Shown in pieces: positions 34,141-43,557 of a DNA stretch of 59,899 nucleotides. The translations under genes were made by a program, and so were the position numbers. The notes beneath the pieces are model-generated. The model searched no databases. It had not been told where the DNA came from and saw only the letters and a program-made list of their open reading frames with translations. The stretch's first letter is position 1. Every line of letters starts with the position of its first letter. The DNA is from an uncultured Oscillospiraceae bacterium (GTDB taxonomy: Bacteria > Bacillota > Clostridia > Oscillospirales > Acutalibacteraceae), in contig CAUGOD010000017.1 in assembly GCA_959601025.1 (NCBI GenBank), positions 1-59,899 on the forward strand, in the 5' to 3' direction.

Positions 34141-35205
34141 TTATGCGACGGCCAGTAAATACCAGGAGAGCAGCCCGCCGAACAGCGTAATCAGCGAAAA
34201 TACCAGCACGATCTTGTTTTCGCTCCATCCGCACAGTTCGAAATGATGGTGCAGCGGGCTCATTTTGAACAGCCGTTTGCCATGGGTGAGCTTGAAATAG
34301 GCTACCTGCAGCATCACCGACAGGGTTTCCGCAATATACACGATCCCCACCGGCACCAGCAGGAACGGCTGATTAATGCCGAAGGCCAGCGCGGTCAACA
34401 GCCCGCCGAGGAAAAGAGAGCCGGTGTCCCCCATGAACACCTTCGCAGGGTGAAGGTTCCACACCAGAAAGCCGGCTACGCCGCCGGCGGCGGCGGCGGC
34501 CAGCAGTCCCGTACCGAAATACCCGATGATCCCCGACGCGATCAGGAAAAACAGGATGGCAACGAACGTCACCGTTCCGCACAAGCCGTCGATGCCGTCG
34601 GTCAGGTTGACCGCGTTCGTCATCGCCACCACGACAAACATACAGAACGGAATGAACCAGACGCCGAAATCCACCGAGCCGATGAACGGAACGCTCACCT
34701 CGCTTCCCCGCGCCATATAGAGCGACAGGGCGTAGCAAAGCGCGACCAGCAGCTGAGCGAACATTTTCTGCCCCGCCGTCAGCCCGAGATTCCGCTTTTT
34801 GACCACCTTGATGTAATCGTCCGCAAAGCCGATCGCCCCGCAGCCCAACGCCAGCAGCAGCCCGCCGAACAGCCGGGTCGCGTTCAGCGGCGTGTCCAGC
34901 ACCTTATCGCGTTTCGGCAGGAACAGCTCGCACGCCGCCACTGCCAGCAAAAAGGCCAGCAGCGTCGCCCCGATGAACAGCACGCCGCCCATGGTGGGCG
35001 TCCCCTGCTTTTTCTTATGCCAGGCAGGCCCTTCCTCCCGGATCGTCTGCCCGAAATGCAGCCTGTGGAGCGCCGGGATCACCCAGCGGCCCGCCAGCGC
35101 GGCGAGCAGGAAGCCCGCCAGCGCCGCCGCGCCCACCACCGTAATCTTGGTAAAATTGATAGTAACCCCGTCCGACAACTGCATTGCTGTCTTTATGATA
35201 TCCAT
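34141..35205 (-). CDS. mraY: MraY, phospho-N-acetylmuramoyl-pentapeptide transferase
   Basis: A 354-residue, ten-segment membrane enzyme joining UDP-MurNAc-pentapeptide to undecaprenyl phosphate (lipid I). Motifs: KKKQGTPTMGGVLFI, FADDYIKVVKKRNLGL (catalytic DD), NLTDGIDGLCG and the C-terminal PLHHHFELCGWSENKIV with its His triad. ATG at 35205 has GAGGGG seven bases upstream; the TTG at 35220 that opens the frame is less likely. MurF, usually found between murE and mraY, is absent. Confidence 0.97.
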   Translation of the reverse strand: MDIIKTAMQLSDGVTINFTKITVVGAAALAGFLLAALAGRWVIPALHRLHFGQTIREEGPAWHKKKQGTPTMGGVLFIGATLLAFLLAVAACELFLPKRDKVLDTPLNATRLFGGLLLALGCGAIGFADDYIKVVKKRNLGLTAGQKMFAQLLVALCYALSLYMARGSEVSVPFIGSVDFGVWFIPFCMFVVVAMTNAVNLTDGIDGLCGTVTFVAILFFLIASGIIGYFGTGLLAAAAAGGVAGFLVWNLHPAKVFMGDTGSLFLGGLLTALAFGINQPFLLVPVGIVYIAETLSVMLQVAYFKLTHGKRLFKMSPLHHHFELCGWSENKIVLVFSLITLFGGLLSWYLLAVA

Positions 35206-35283
35206 TGATTTTCCCCTCAAATCCCGGATTTCGTCTTCTCTCCGTCCGCCTTTTCAGGCTTCCTGAGCTTTTACGGAACGGCG

Positions 35284-36771
35284 TTATTCCTCAGCGGACG
35301 CCCGTTCCTTCAGCGCGTCTGCAACGACCTCCCGCTCGTCCAGATGGATGACTCCGTCCTTCAGCACCTGATAGGTTTCATGCCCCTTGCCGGCCAGAAG
35401 GAGGGTGTCCCCCGGCTGCGCGTTCCGAATTGCCCAGTGGATCGCCTCCACCCGATTGGGAATCACCGTATAGGGCGGACAGGCGGCCTTTCCTCCGTCG
35501 GCCGGCAGCCCGGTCAGGATATCGCGGATAATCGCCTCCGGCTCCTCCGTACGGGGATTATCCGATGTGATGACAAGGTAATCGGACAGCGCGGCGGCCG
35601 CGGCCGCCATCTTCGGGCGCTTTCCCTTATCCCGGTCTCCGCCGCAGCCGAAGAGGGTGACCAGCCGGCCATGGCAGCATTCCCGCATGGTTTTGCAGAT
35701 TTTCTCCAGCCCGTCGGGGGTATGGGCGTAATCGATCACCACGGTGAAATCCTGGCCGGTCGGCACGATCTCGGCCCGGCCCTTCACCCCTTTGGCATGA
35801 CAGAGAGCGTCTACCAGCCGGTCGAACGGCAGGCCGAGGGTCAGGCCGCAGGCGGCCGCCGCCAGTGCGTTGTACACGGAAAACAGGCCGGGGATTGCCA
35901 GTCGGACCCGCCCAATCTGCGCGGTTCCCACCAGCTCGAAATCCACCCCGTCGGGACGGGGCCGTACATTTTTCGCCGTATAGTCCGCCTGGTCGAGATG
36001 GGCGGAATAGGTTACGATGGGGCAGGTCAGCCCCTCCGTCAGCTTTTCCGTCCATGGGTCGTCCGCGTTCACCACCGCATGCCGGCAGAGGGTGAAGAGC
36101 TTTTTCTTGGCCGCCAGGTAGTTCTCCATCGTTCCGTGATAATCGAGATGATCCTGCGTCAGGTTGGTGAACACCGCCGCATCAAAAAGGCAGCCTCCCA
36201 CCCGTTCCTGATCCAGCGCGTGGGAGGAAACCTCCATCACCGCGTAGGTGCAGCCTTCCGCCGCCATCAGAGCCAGCATGCTTTGCAGGTCATAGGGATC
36301 GGGGGTAGTATGGGCGGAAGGAAGCACCCGCTCCCCGATCATATTCTGAATAGTGCCGATCAGTCCGACCTTCTGCCCGTAGGCCTCCAGCACAGCTTTC
36401 AGCATATACGTCGTGGAGGTCTTGCCGTTGGTGCCGGTAACGCCGATCAGGTGCAGCCGTTCTCCCGGCCGGCCAAACCAGTTGGCGCACATCTGCGCCC
36501 AGACCGGCCGGGCAGAAGGAACCAGCACCGGCGCCGCCGACCCGGTACAGCCGGGACAGCCGATCGCCTCCTCTGCGACAATCGCCGCCGCTCCTGCTTT
36601 TTCCGCCTGCGCGGCATAACGGTGGCCGTCCTCCCCGGTTCCCCGGATGCAGACGAACACCCAGCCCGGTCCAACCCGGCGGGAGTCGCAGGTGATCCCC
36701 GCAATCTCCCGATCGCCGGTCTCCTTCTCGATCGTTACCGGAATGCCGCTGAATATCTGAGAAAGCTTCAT
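35284..36771 (-). CDS. murE: MurE, UDP-MurNAc-tripeptide ligase (meso-diaminopimelate type)
   Basis: A 495-residue Mur ligase adding the third stem-peptide residue. ATP loop GVTGTNGKTSTTYM, HTTPDPYDLQ, EVSSHALDQERV, and the C-terminal motif DNPR (SDNPRTEEP), which recognises meso-diaminopimelate rather than lysine. ATG at 36771 has AAGGGA seven bases upstream; the longer frame to 36831 lacks a site. It is followed directly by mraY. Confidence 0.96.
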   Translation of the reverse strand: MKLSQIFSGIPVTIEKETGDREIAGITCDSRRVGPGWVFVCIRGTGEDGHRYAAQAEKAGAAAIVAEEAIGCPGCTGSAAPVLVPSARPVWAQMCANWFGRPGERLHLIGVTGTNGKTSTTYMLKAVLEAYGQKVGLIGTIQNMIGERVLPSAHTTPDPYDLQSMLALMAAEGCTYAVMEVSSHALDQERVGGCLFDAAVFTNLTQDHLDYHGTMENYLAAKKKLFTLCRHAVVNADDPWTEKLTEGLTCPIVTYSAHLDQADYTAKNVRPRPDGVDFELVGTAQIGRVRLAIPGLFSVYNALAAAACGLTLGLPFDRLVDALCHAKGVKGRAEIVPTGQDFTVVIDYAHTPDGLEKICKTMRECCHGRLVTLFGCGGDRDKGKRPKMAAAAAALSDYLVITSDNPRTEEPEAIIRDILTGLPADGGKAACPPYTVIPNRVEAIHWAIRNAQPGDTLLLAGKGHETYQVLKDGVIHLDEREVVADALKERASAEE

Positions 36772-36851
36772 CCTTCTATCCCTTCTTTTCTTTAGAAATG
36801 GGCCGTCCTTATTCCCCGGCAAAGAAACCAAGGCTCCCGTGAAAGGAACGG

Positions 36852-39122
36852 CTAGGCGATCGAGTCCTCGTATACGAAATTCACCTTGACCACCGTGCCG
36901 AGCGGAACCTGTTCGCCGGGGGAAACCGTCTGAGAGGCGGCTTTCGCCGTCCCGCCGTCCAGCTCCAGGCCGATCATCTGGATATTGATATTCGCGTTCG
37001 CGGCGGCCACGTTGGCCTGAGCCAGCGTCATGCCCTTGAAATCCGGCACCGTGGTGGTTTTAGACATCTCGCTTTCATCCGTATACAGCACCACCATGCC
37101 GTTTTTCGGAATAGTTTCCCCTTTATCGGGTACCTGCCGGAGAACGGTGGAGCCGCTGCCCACCACCTTGTACCGCAGCTCGCTGTTGGTCAGCATGGTC
37201 TGGGCGGTGGAGACGTCCTTCTCCCGCACGTCGGGCGTAGTGCGTTCCATGGCCGCCCGTTCTTCCTCGGTATAGACCGGCTCCACCCCGAGATAGGGCA
37301 GGGCCTCGGTCATAATCTTCTGCGCCACCGGCGCGGAGATGGTGCCGCCGAAACGCACCGCCACCTGCGGCTCGTCAAGCAGCACAAGGATGGCATACTG
37401 CGGGTTGTCGGAGGGGGAAAAACCGGAGAAGGAGGCGACGACATTGCTGGTGCCGGTCGCATTGTTCTGGTCGGTTTTGTCCGACGTACCCGTCTTGCCG
37501 GCCATACGATAACCGGCGACATAGGCGTTTTTCGAGCCGCTGTTTACCGACACATCCAGCATCCTGCACAGCCGCTCGCTGGTTTCTTTGGAAATTACCT
37601 GCCGTTTGACCGTCGTTTCGGTGTTTTTTACCACATTGCCGTCGGCGTCCAGCACCTGCTGCACTACGTAAGGCTGTACCAGTTTGCCGCCGTTGGCCAC
37701 CGCCGCCATTGCGGTGATCATCTGGATCGGGGTCACCTTGAAGGTCTGACCGAAGGCGGAAACCGAAAGCTCCATGACATTCAGCTGTTCCTCGTTGTGA
37801 TACAGAAGGGAGGTCACCTTGGATTCGCTGAGCATGTCGATCCCCGTGCGGTCGGTAAAGCCGAAGCCCTGGTAGTATTTCCAGAACAGAGTCCGGCCCA
37901 GCTTCTGGCCGATTTCAGCAAACGCGGGGTTGCAGGAATTGGAGATGGCCTTCGCGAAATTTTCGGAACCATGGCCTCCCGCCTTATGGCAGCCGACCCG
38001 TGTACCTGCAATGGTAATGGAGCCCTTGCAGTAGAAGGAGGTTTCCTCCGACACGACGCCTTCCTCCAGAGCCATGGCCGAGGTAAACACCTTGAAAACC
38101 GAGCCCGGCTCATAATAATCCGAAATCGGCTTGTTCACCCACTGCGCTTCCCGCGCCTTTTTCAGCGCCGCGGAGCGTTCGTCCCCGGCAAGCAGCGCGA
38201 TCGCCGCAGCCTCGTCGGGGTCGGTGACCGTCATTGGGTCGTTCGGGTCAAAATCCCCCTTGGTGGCCATGGCGACGATGCCGCCGGTGTTCACGTTCAT
38301 GATGATAACGGCGCCCCGGTTGGTGCAGCCGTTTTCCTTCACCGCAAGCTCCAGGTATTTTTCCGCGTAATACTGCACCACGCTGTCGATGGTCAGCACC
38401 AGGGAATTGCCGTCCTCGGCGTCCACCGTCTTTTCAAATTTCATCTTGGTGGACATCTCATCCCCCCAGCCGTTTTTGGCGGTGACGATCCGTCCCGGCT
38501 TGCCGGCCAGGGTCTTTTCGTAATACGCTTCCAGCCCGTACAGGCCGTTGTTGTCGGTCCCGGTGAAGCCCAGCACCTCGGAGGCAAGGTTGTTCAGCGG
38601 ATAATACCGCTTATAATCCTCGATAATCCGGAAGGTGCCGGTCAGTTTGTTGGTATCGATCCAGTCACTGAGCGTCTGGGCCAGCGGATATTCGATCTTG
38701 GCCTTGACAACCTCATATTGACTATTGGTTTTCAGCGTCTTTTTATACAGCGCTTCGCGGTCCACTTCCAGCATGGCGGACAATTCGTCCGCGATTTTCA
38801 CCCGCACGTCCTCGTCCTCGATGGTTTTCGGGGACATGATCACCGTCCACACCGTCGCGGACTGGGCCAGCACCGTCATATTCGCGTCGTAGATCGTGCC
38901 CCGCTTTGGGGAAATGATGGTGTCGCTCATCTGCTGTTCCACAGCCTTTTCCCGCCACTCGTCCGCCTGAACGATCTGCAGGATGGAAAGCTTCCCGATC
39001 ACCGCCGAAAAGCAGAAGCCGATCAGGATAACCAGAACGATCACCGACCGGCGCCACATCTGGCGGGTAGGCGCCTTGGTAGTCGCCGTAGCTTTCACCG
39101 CGTTTTTTCCTGATTTCGCCAT
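36852..39122 (-). CDS. Class B penicillin-binding protein with PASTA domains (FtsI/SpoVD type)
   Basis: A 756-residue transpeptidase with one membrane anchor (about 26-48), a dimerisation region (60-200), the catalytic domain with SVFK (Ser341), SNSCN (394-398) and KTGTS (K543), then two PASTA repeats (about 630-688 and 690-752). The position between ftsL and murE identifies it as the dcw-encoded septal PBP or its sporulation-type relative SpoVD; sequence alone does not decide. ATG at 39122 follows AAAGGA. PASTA domains may link it to the PASTA-kinase pathway to which IreB belongs. Confidence 0.95.
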   Translation of the reverse strand: MAKSGKNAVKATATTKAPTRQMWRRSVIVLVILIGFCFSAVIGKLSILQIVQADEWREKAVEQQMSDTIISPKRGTIYDANMTVLAQSATVWTVIMSPKTIEDEDVRVKIADELSAMLEVDREALYKKTLKTNSQYEVVKAKIEYPLAQTLSDWIDTNKLTGTFRIIEDYKRYYPLNNLASEVLGFTGTDNNGLYGLEAYYEKTLAGKPGRIVTAKNGWGDEMSTKMKFEKTVDAEDGNSLVLTIDSVVQYYAEKYLELAVKENGCTNRGAVIIMNVNTGGIVAMATKGDFDPNDPMTVTDPDEAAAIALLAGDERSAALKKAREAQWVNKPISDYYEPGSVFKVFTSAMALEEGVVSEETSFYCKGSITIAGTRVGCHKAGGHGSENFAKAISNSCNPAFAEIGQKLGRTLFWKYYQGFGFTDRTGIDMLSESKVTSLLYHNEEQLNVMELSVSAFGQTFKVTPIQMITAMAAVANGGKLVQPYVVQQVLDADGNVVKNTETTVKRQVISKETSERLCRMLDVSVNSGSKNAYVAGYRMAGKTGTSDKTDQNNATGTSNVVASFSGFSPSDNPQYAILVLLDEPQVAVRFGGTISAPVAQKIMTEALPYLGVEPVYTEEERAAMERTTPDVREKDVSTAQTMLTNSELRYKVVGSGSTVLRQVPDKGETIPKNGMVVLYTDESEMSKTTTVPDFKGMTLAQANVAAANANINIQMIGLELDGGTAKAASQTVSPGEQVPLGTVVKVNFVYEDSIA

Positions 39123-39292
39123 ATCGTCGATCCTTTCTGCCGCGTCCGGCCCGCGCCCCGCAGAGGGAAATCGCGCCGGCTCCTGACGATTTCGTCCGGT
39201 CGAATAAGAAAACGAGAGTCAAGATTCATTCATCCCAACTCTCAGCGTGTTTCCCGGAAGGGTCGCCCCTTCCCCATCTCATACTTATTGGA

Positions 39293-39796
39293 TCACTCAA
39301 ACAGGTATGCCAGCTGGCCGAAAAAATTTGAAATAGCCGAGCCAATCGACTCCAGAATGCTGTCGCTTCCCTCGTCCGCTATTTCCACCTTATCGCCGTC
39401 GTCCACGCTGATATATTCAATCTGATACGCCTCGACCTTCTGCATCCCCAGCGTGTTGGTGGCGTATTCCTCGACGCTTTTTGTCGAAACCTTGCGGGCC
39501 AGCTCGTCGGTAAGGCGGGTCTTTTCGCTCTGGAGCTCCACAATCCGCTGTTCCTTTTGGTTGATGGCGCTGTCCAGCTCGGTCATACGCACCCGGCTCG
39601 CGATCATCAGCCCGAGCACCGACACCGTGACCGCCGCGACGCAGAGCGTGGCCATGGTATTCAGGATCGCCTGAATTTTCGCTTTCTTTTTCTGCGCCTT
39701 GAGCATTTTCTTGTTCGGCTTCAGCTCCACAATCTTGGCCGGCTTTGGCTCGAACAGCGACAGATCATAGGCTTCCGTTCCCCTGTTTACTGCCAT
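39293..39796 (-). CDS. ftsL: FtsL-like septum protein
   Basis: A 167-residue bitopic protein: a basic cytoplasmic region (1-43), one membrane segment (about 44-68), a leucine-zipper-like coiled coil (about 70-110, LDSAINQKEQRIVELQSEKT), and a tail with NTLGMQKVE that resembles the FtsL/DivIC C-terminal motif. It is placed between rsmH and the PBP as FtsL is in most Firmicutes. ATG at 39796 with AAGGGG upstream is preferred to the ATG at 39913, which would overlap rsmH. The tail after residue 130 is acidic and longer than usual. Confidence 0.88.
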   Translation of the reverse strand: MAVNRGTEAYDLSLFEPKPAKIVELKPNKKMLKAQKKKAKIQAILNTMATLCVAAVTVSVLGLMIASRVRMTELDSAINQKEQRIVELQSEKTRLTDELARKVSTKSVEEYATNTLGMQKVEAYQIEYISVDDGDKVEIADEGSDSILESIGSAISNFFGQLAYLFE

Positions 39797-39884
39797 GATG
39801 CGTCCCCTTCCCCCTGTATACGATCTGCGGGCGGACAGCTGTCCCCCGCGTTTGTTTTTGCAAAACGTTTTGGCTTTATCGGCC

Positions 39885-40919
39885 TTACTGTTGTTTGTCC
39901 GCCCCGTCCCCATTTGCTTCGTGGATTTTTTCCACGCAGCGGAGCTTGGCGCTCCGGGCGCGGGGATTGCGTTCCAGCTCTTCAGCGGACGCCTCCGCCG
40001 GCTTGCGGAGGACGAGCCGCGCGGCCGGCGTTTTTCCGCAAACGCAAACCGGAAAATCCGGCGGGCAGGTACAGCCCCGGCAGAAGGCGGCGAACCGCTG
40101 CTTGACCATCCGGTCCTCCAGAGAATGGAAGGTGATGACCGCCAGCCGTCCGCCTGGCTTCAGACACCGGAAAGCCGTATCCAGCGCTTCGGATAAACAG
40201 TCCAGCTCGCCGTTGACCGCGATCCGCAGCGCCTGGAACACCCGGCGGGCCGGATGTCCTTCCCTCCGGTAGGCGGCGGGCGCCGCGTCGCGGATGATCT
40301 CCGCCAGCCGCCCCGTCGTCTCGATCGGCCGTTCCCCGCGCGCCTTCACGACAGCCCGCGCGATCGGCCGGGAATATTTTTCTTCTCCATACTGAAAAAA
40401 GAGGGAGGAGAGCTCCCGCTCGTCCAGCGTGTTGACCAGATCGGCCGCTGTCCGGCCGCTTTGGCTCATCCGCATATCCAGCGGCGCATCCATATGGTAG
40501 GAAAACCCCCGCTCCGCCGTATCCAGCTGATGGGAGGACACCCCGATATCCAGCAGGATACCGTCCACCAATCCGACCTGCCGCTCCTGCAGCACCCGCT
40601 CCATTTCGGTGAAGTTGGCCCTCACCACCGTCGCCGGCAGTCCGGCCAGCCGCTTTGACGCAGCCTCCACCGCATCGGGATCCTGGTCCAAGGCGATCAG
40701 GCGGCCGTTTGCCAGGCGGGACGCGATAGCAAAGGAGTGGCCGCCGCCGCCCGCTGTGCCGTCCAGATACAAGCCGTCCGGCCGAACGTCGAGCGCCGCC
40801 AGGGTTTCCTCCAGCAGCACCGGGATGTGATAAGGCCGCGCGCTTTTGCCGTTTTTCTCATCCAGGCTGTTCAAACCGCGCGCACCGCCCTTTCGCCGTT
40901 CGCACCCATCAGAATCCAA
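39885..40919 (-). CDS. rsmH: RsmH (MraW), 16S rRNA m4C1402 methyltransferase
   Basis: An enzyme of up to 344 residues that methylates N4 of C1402 in 16S rRNA. HIPVLLEETLAALDV, LDGTAGGGGHSFAI (SAM loop), DIGVSSHQLDTAERGFSY and ITFHSLEDRMVK are all family signatures. The frame's first start is a TTG at 40919 overlapping the mraZ end by 11 bp with GGAG very close; another TTG about 45 bases later is also possible, so the exact N-terminus is open. Confidence 0.96.
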   Translation of the reverse strand: MDSDGCERRKGGARGLNSLDEKNGKSARPYHIPVLLEETLAALDVRPDGLYLDGTAGGGGHSFAIASRLANGRLIALDQDPDAVEAASKRLAGLPATVVRANFTEMERVLQERQVGLVDGILLDIGVSSHQLDTAERGFSYHMDAPLDMRMSQSGRTAADLVNTLDERELSSLFFQYGEEKYSRPIARAVVKARGERPIETTGRLAEIIRDAAPAAYRREGHPARRVFQALRIAVNGELDCLSEALDTAFRCLKPGGRLAVITFHSLEDRMVKQRFAAFCRGCTCPPDFPVCVCGKTPAARLVLRKPAEASAEELERNPRARSAKLRCVEKIHEANGDGADKQQ

Positions 40920-41328
40920 GCTCCATAAATTCGGCCTCCACCTCTTCCGGAGTCATGGAGCCGCTGTCCTCTTCGTAGCTTGCCGGGTTCCAAATCTCGG
41001 CACGGTTGCCGGCGCCGATCACCAGCGCCTCCTTCTCCAGCGAGGCGTAGGCCAGCAGGTGCTTTGGAAGAAGGATTCGCCCCTGCGCGTCCACCTGGAC
41101 GTCCGCCGCATTGGAGGATAGGTACCGCTGGAGTTTACGGGCCTTGGTAAAGGGCATTTCCGCCAGCCCCTGCTGGAGCTTGTCCCATTCCTCCATGGAA
41201 TACAGACAGACGCAATGATCCATCACAGCCGCGGCGATAAACTGCTCGCCCAGCTTTTCCCGAAGCTTCGCGGGCACGAAAATGCGCCCCTTCGCATCGA
41301 TGTTGTGTTGGAATCGTCCGTACAGCAT
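40909..41328 (-). CDS. mraZ: MraZ, transcriptional repressor of the dcw cluster
   Basis: A 139-residue protein of two AbrB-like (SpoVT-type) swapped-hairpin domains, each with its signature: DAKGRIFVPAKLRE (12-25) and DAQGRILLPKHLL (80-92). MraZ represses its own operon by binding 10-bp-spaced direct repeats, and such repeats lie at its promoter here. ATG at 41328 follows AAGGACGACAAGG. First gene of the dcw cluster. Confidence 0.96.
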   Translation of the reverse strand: MLYGRFQHNIDAKGRIFVPAKLREKLGEQFIAAAVMDHCVCLYSMEEWDKLQQGLAEMPFTKARKLQRYLSSNAADVQVDAQGRILLPKHLLAYASLEKEALVIGAGNRAEIWNPASYEEDSGSMTPEEVEAEFMELGF

Positions 41329-41519
41329 CCTTGTCGTCCTTGTCCTTCCGGCCTTCTCGAAGGCCTGTCTCTCTTATCGGAGATCGACGTCTCGTCCCCG
41401 CGGGCCCGTCCCTTTTAAACGGAAGCCGGCGGAAAAACCTTCTTTCCTCCGAGGAAAATTCCCCTTGGGAAAGCCTGTCCCGGGAAAACCGGTGGAAAAC
41501 TCCGTGGAAAGTGTTGAAT

Positions 41520-41559
41520 CTCACCACTTCCCACCACTTATCCCTACTTCCCGCCACTT
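41520..41559 (-). promoter_or_regulatory. MraZ operator: four 10-bp direct repeats
   Basis: On the minus strand four adjacent 10-bp units follow the consensus AAGTGGNGGG; units 1, 3 and 4 keep GTGG and unit 2 is the weakest (AAGTAGGGAT). They begin 8 bp downstream of the -10 box, over the predicted start of transcription. The 10-bp phasing is that of known MraZ sites. Confidence 0.8.
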
Positions 41560-41566
41560 GAGTATC

Positions 41567-41595
41567 ATTATAAAGGTTGTTTTTGCAAAATGCAA
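41567..41595 (-). promoter_or_regulatory. Promoter of mraZ/dcw cluster
   Basis: TTGCAT, 17-bp spacer, TATAAT on the minus strand. The leader to mraZ is about 230 nt and holds no other recognised element. Confidence 0.75.
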
Positions 41596-41936
41596 GAGTC
41601 ATGCTCAGATTTCCAACAAGAATTTTCAAGCGATTTTGTGGATTTTCCCATTATCTCCCTTTGTTGCGGGAAAGCGCCCCAGAAAACAACGCGAATATTC
41701 CAAAGGTTTCCTTATTCGGCGAAAGCAGGAGCCTCTCCCGGCGTCCTTTCGGCGTTTGTCGGGCAATACTTCCAAATATTTCCCACCATTTTGGACGATT
41801 CGTCCCGTTTCGACCGCCCACTTTCCCCGAAGAAAATCCGACGATTCCCCATGGCCTTGCCGGCGAGTTTTCCACATTTTCCACCGCGGGCACAGAACGG
41901 ACGACGGGTGTCGGAGGAAAGAGTGTGAAAACCGCA

Positions 41937-41975
41937 AAGAACTCCCGCAGGGTTTTACGCCCCGCGGGAGTTCTT
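41937..41975 (-). terminator. Terminator of the wzz-cpsD-cpsB operon
   Basis: AAGAACTCCCGC and GCGGGAGTTCTT form a 12-bp stem with a 15-nt loop, followed by TTTG on the minus strand, 53 bp past the cpsB stop. The stretch 41596-41936 between it and the mraZ promoter shows no gene. Confidence 0.75.
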
Positions 41976-42027
41976 CTTTATCAACCTTCATGAATTTATT
42001 TACATATTTATGCCCCACTGCCGAAAT

Positions 42028-42723
42028 CTACCGGCAAAGAAGCGCCGCCGCCCGGCGATGATAATCAGCCAGCCAACCATCGCCCAATTTCGAACGGACG
42101 ATACCGGGAATGCGTTCGTGGTTCGGCGCACGGGAATCCAGATTGTGGCAATCGCTTCCCAAAAGGAGCGGCGTCCCCTGCTTCACCCAGCCGACCAGGG
42201 CTTTCAGGCTCTTTCTGCTGAGAAACGCGGAATTGTTCACCTGGATCACCGCGTCGTCAAAATCCAGAATCTCCTGAATTTCCTGCTTGGAATACATATC
42301 GAGATACCGGTCCAGATGGGCAAATATCGGCGTGAGGGACTGGGTAAGACAGAAGTGGTAAACCTCCTCCAGCATCCAGCTTTCCTGCCGGGCGTAGGGC
42401 ATCTCCACCAGGATTGCGTTGGTTCCTTCAATGCAAAAAGGGCGGAGGTCCAAATCCCGCAGCCCCCGCTCCAGATAGACCTCCGCGGCGGGAAGCACCG
42501 CCGGAAGTCCATTCGCGGTGTTCTTCACCGCCGCCAGCGCCGCGGCCCGGTTTTCAAGAAATTGGGCCGCTTCCTGCCGGTGGGCGTAAAAATGCGGAGT
42601 GGCGACCACCGTATCCACCCCCTGCTCCCGAAGCCGGGACAGCATGGACAGGGACGTCGGCAAATCCCGTGCCCCGTCGTCGATGCCAGGCAGCACATGG
42701 GTATGAAAGTCGTACTTCATCAT
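42028..42723 (-). CDS. CpsB/CapC-family PHP-type tyrosine-protein phosphatase
   Basis: A 231-residue manganese-dependent phosphatase of the PHP fold. Metal-binding motifs DFHTHVLPGIDDGA, TPHFYAH, PIFAHLDRY and LLLGSDCHNL are all visible and typical of CpsB/YwqE. It should remove phosphate from the tyrosine-rich tail of the kinase encoded just upstream. Two adjacent ATG codons at 42723 and 42720 follow GGGAGG. Last gene of its operon. Confidence 0.93.
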   Translation of the reverse strand: MMKYDFHTHVLPGIDDGARDLPTSLSMLSRLREQGVDTVVATPHFYAHRQEAAQFLENRAAALAAVKNTANGLPAVLPAAEVYLERGLRDLDLRPFCIEGTNAILVEMPYARQESWMLEEVYHFCLTQSLTPIFAHLDRYLDMYSKQEIQEILDFDDAVIQVNNSAFLSRKSLKALVGWVKQGTPLLLGSDCHNLDSRAPNHERIPGIVRSKLGDGWLADYHRRAAALLCR

Positions 42724-42837
42724 AAAAACAGCGACGCCTCCCTTCGCCTCCGGCGCGGGGAGCCCGTCGCTGCTGTTACGCCGGATGGCGTTTCTAATAT
42801 TCCGGTACCCATTCCTGTTCAGAGACCGAACAGCAGG

Positions 42838-43557
42838 TCATGCTTTGGTGGAATAATCGTAGTTATACTTATATTTATATTTATAATAACCGCCGGCCTG
42901 CGCCTTTACGTCATTGACGACCAGGCCCATAACGTTGACGTTTGCCATTTCGCAGCTTTCCAGCGCTTTTTTCAACTGGTCGTGCCGGGACTGATTCTGA
43001 CGAAGTATAAGGACCACGCCCGCCGTCTGCTGGGAAACAATCAGCGCATCCGACACGACGTTTACCGGCGGCGTGTCTAGAATCACATAGTCGTACGCTT
43101 TCTGCACAATCGACAGAAGCTCCGACATCTGCGCTGAACCAAGCAGCTCGGAAGGATTCGGGGAAAGCGGCCCCGCCGGCATCACATCCAGATTTGGCTT
43201 AACATCCTGATGCAGCGCTTCCTCAATCTTGTTCGCACCGCAGAGAACGCTGGTCACCCCCCGGTCGTTCGATAGACGAAATAGGCGGTGCACCATCGGC
43301 TTTCGAAGGTCACAGTCGATCAGCAGCACCTGCGCGCCGGTCTGGGCAAAAGCGATCGCCAGATTGGCGCAGGAGGTGGACTTTCCCTCACTGGGCAGCG
43401 GGCTGCTCACCGTGAACGCCTTGCTGTCGGTAGTAGCCAGCGTAAACAGCAGGTTGGAACGCACCGTTTTAAAGGCTTCCTTCACCTGAAAAGGAGACGA
43501 ATCCGAAATCAGCATGCCGGCCTTGCCGGCGGTCGGCTGGGAGGTGTTCTTACTCAT
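42838..43557 (-). CDS. CpsD/CapB-family bacterial tyrosine kinase
   Basis: A 239-residue BY-kinase. Walker A is SPLPSEGKST, Walker A' is VLLIDCDLRKP and Walker B is YDYVILDTPP. The C-terminus ends in a tyrosine cluster (YYKYKYKYNYDY), the autophosphorylation tail. It works with the membrane modulator encoded just before it; their genes overlap by 4 bp (ATGA). Such modules control chain length and export of surface polysaccharide. Confidence 0.95.
   Translation of the reverse strand: MSKNTSQPTAGKAGMLISDSSPFQVKEAFKTVRSNLLFTLATTDSKAFTVSSPLPSEGKSTSCANLAIAFAQTGAQVLLIDCDLRKPMVHRLFRLSNDRGVTSVLCGANKIEEALHQDVKPNLDVMPAGPLSPNPSELLGSAQMSELLSIVQKAYDYVILDTPPVNVVSDALIVSQQTAGVVLILRQNQSRHDQLKKALESCEMANVNVMGLVVNDVKAQAGGYYKYKYKYNYDYSTKA

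Noticed and set aside
41878..41886. TTTTCCACA, a DnaA-box-like sequence in the gap before mraZ
   Set aside because: A single imperfect box without an AT-rich unwinding region or neighbouring dnaA, dnaN or recF; not an origin.
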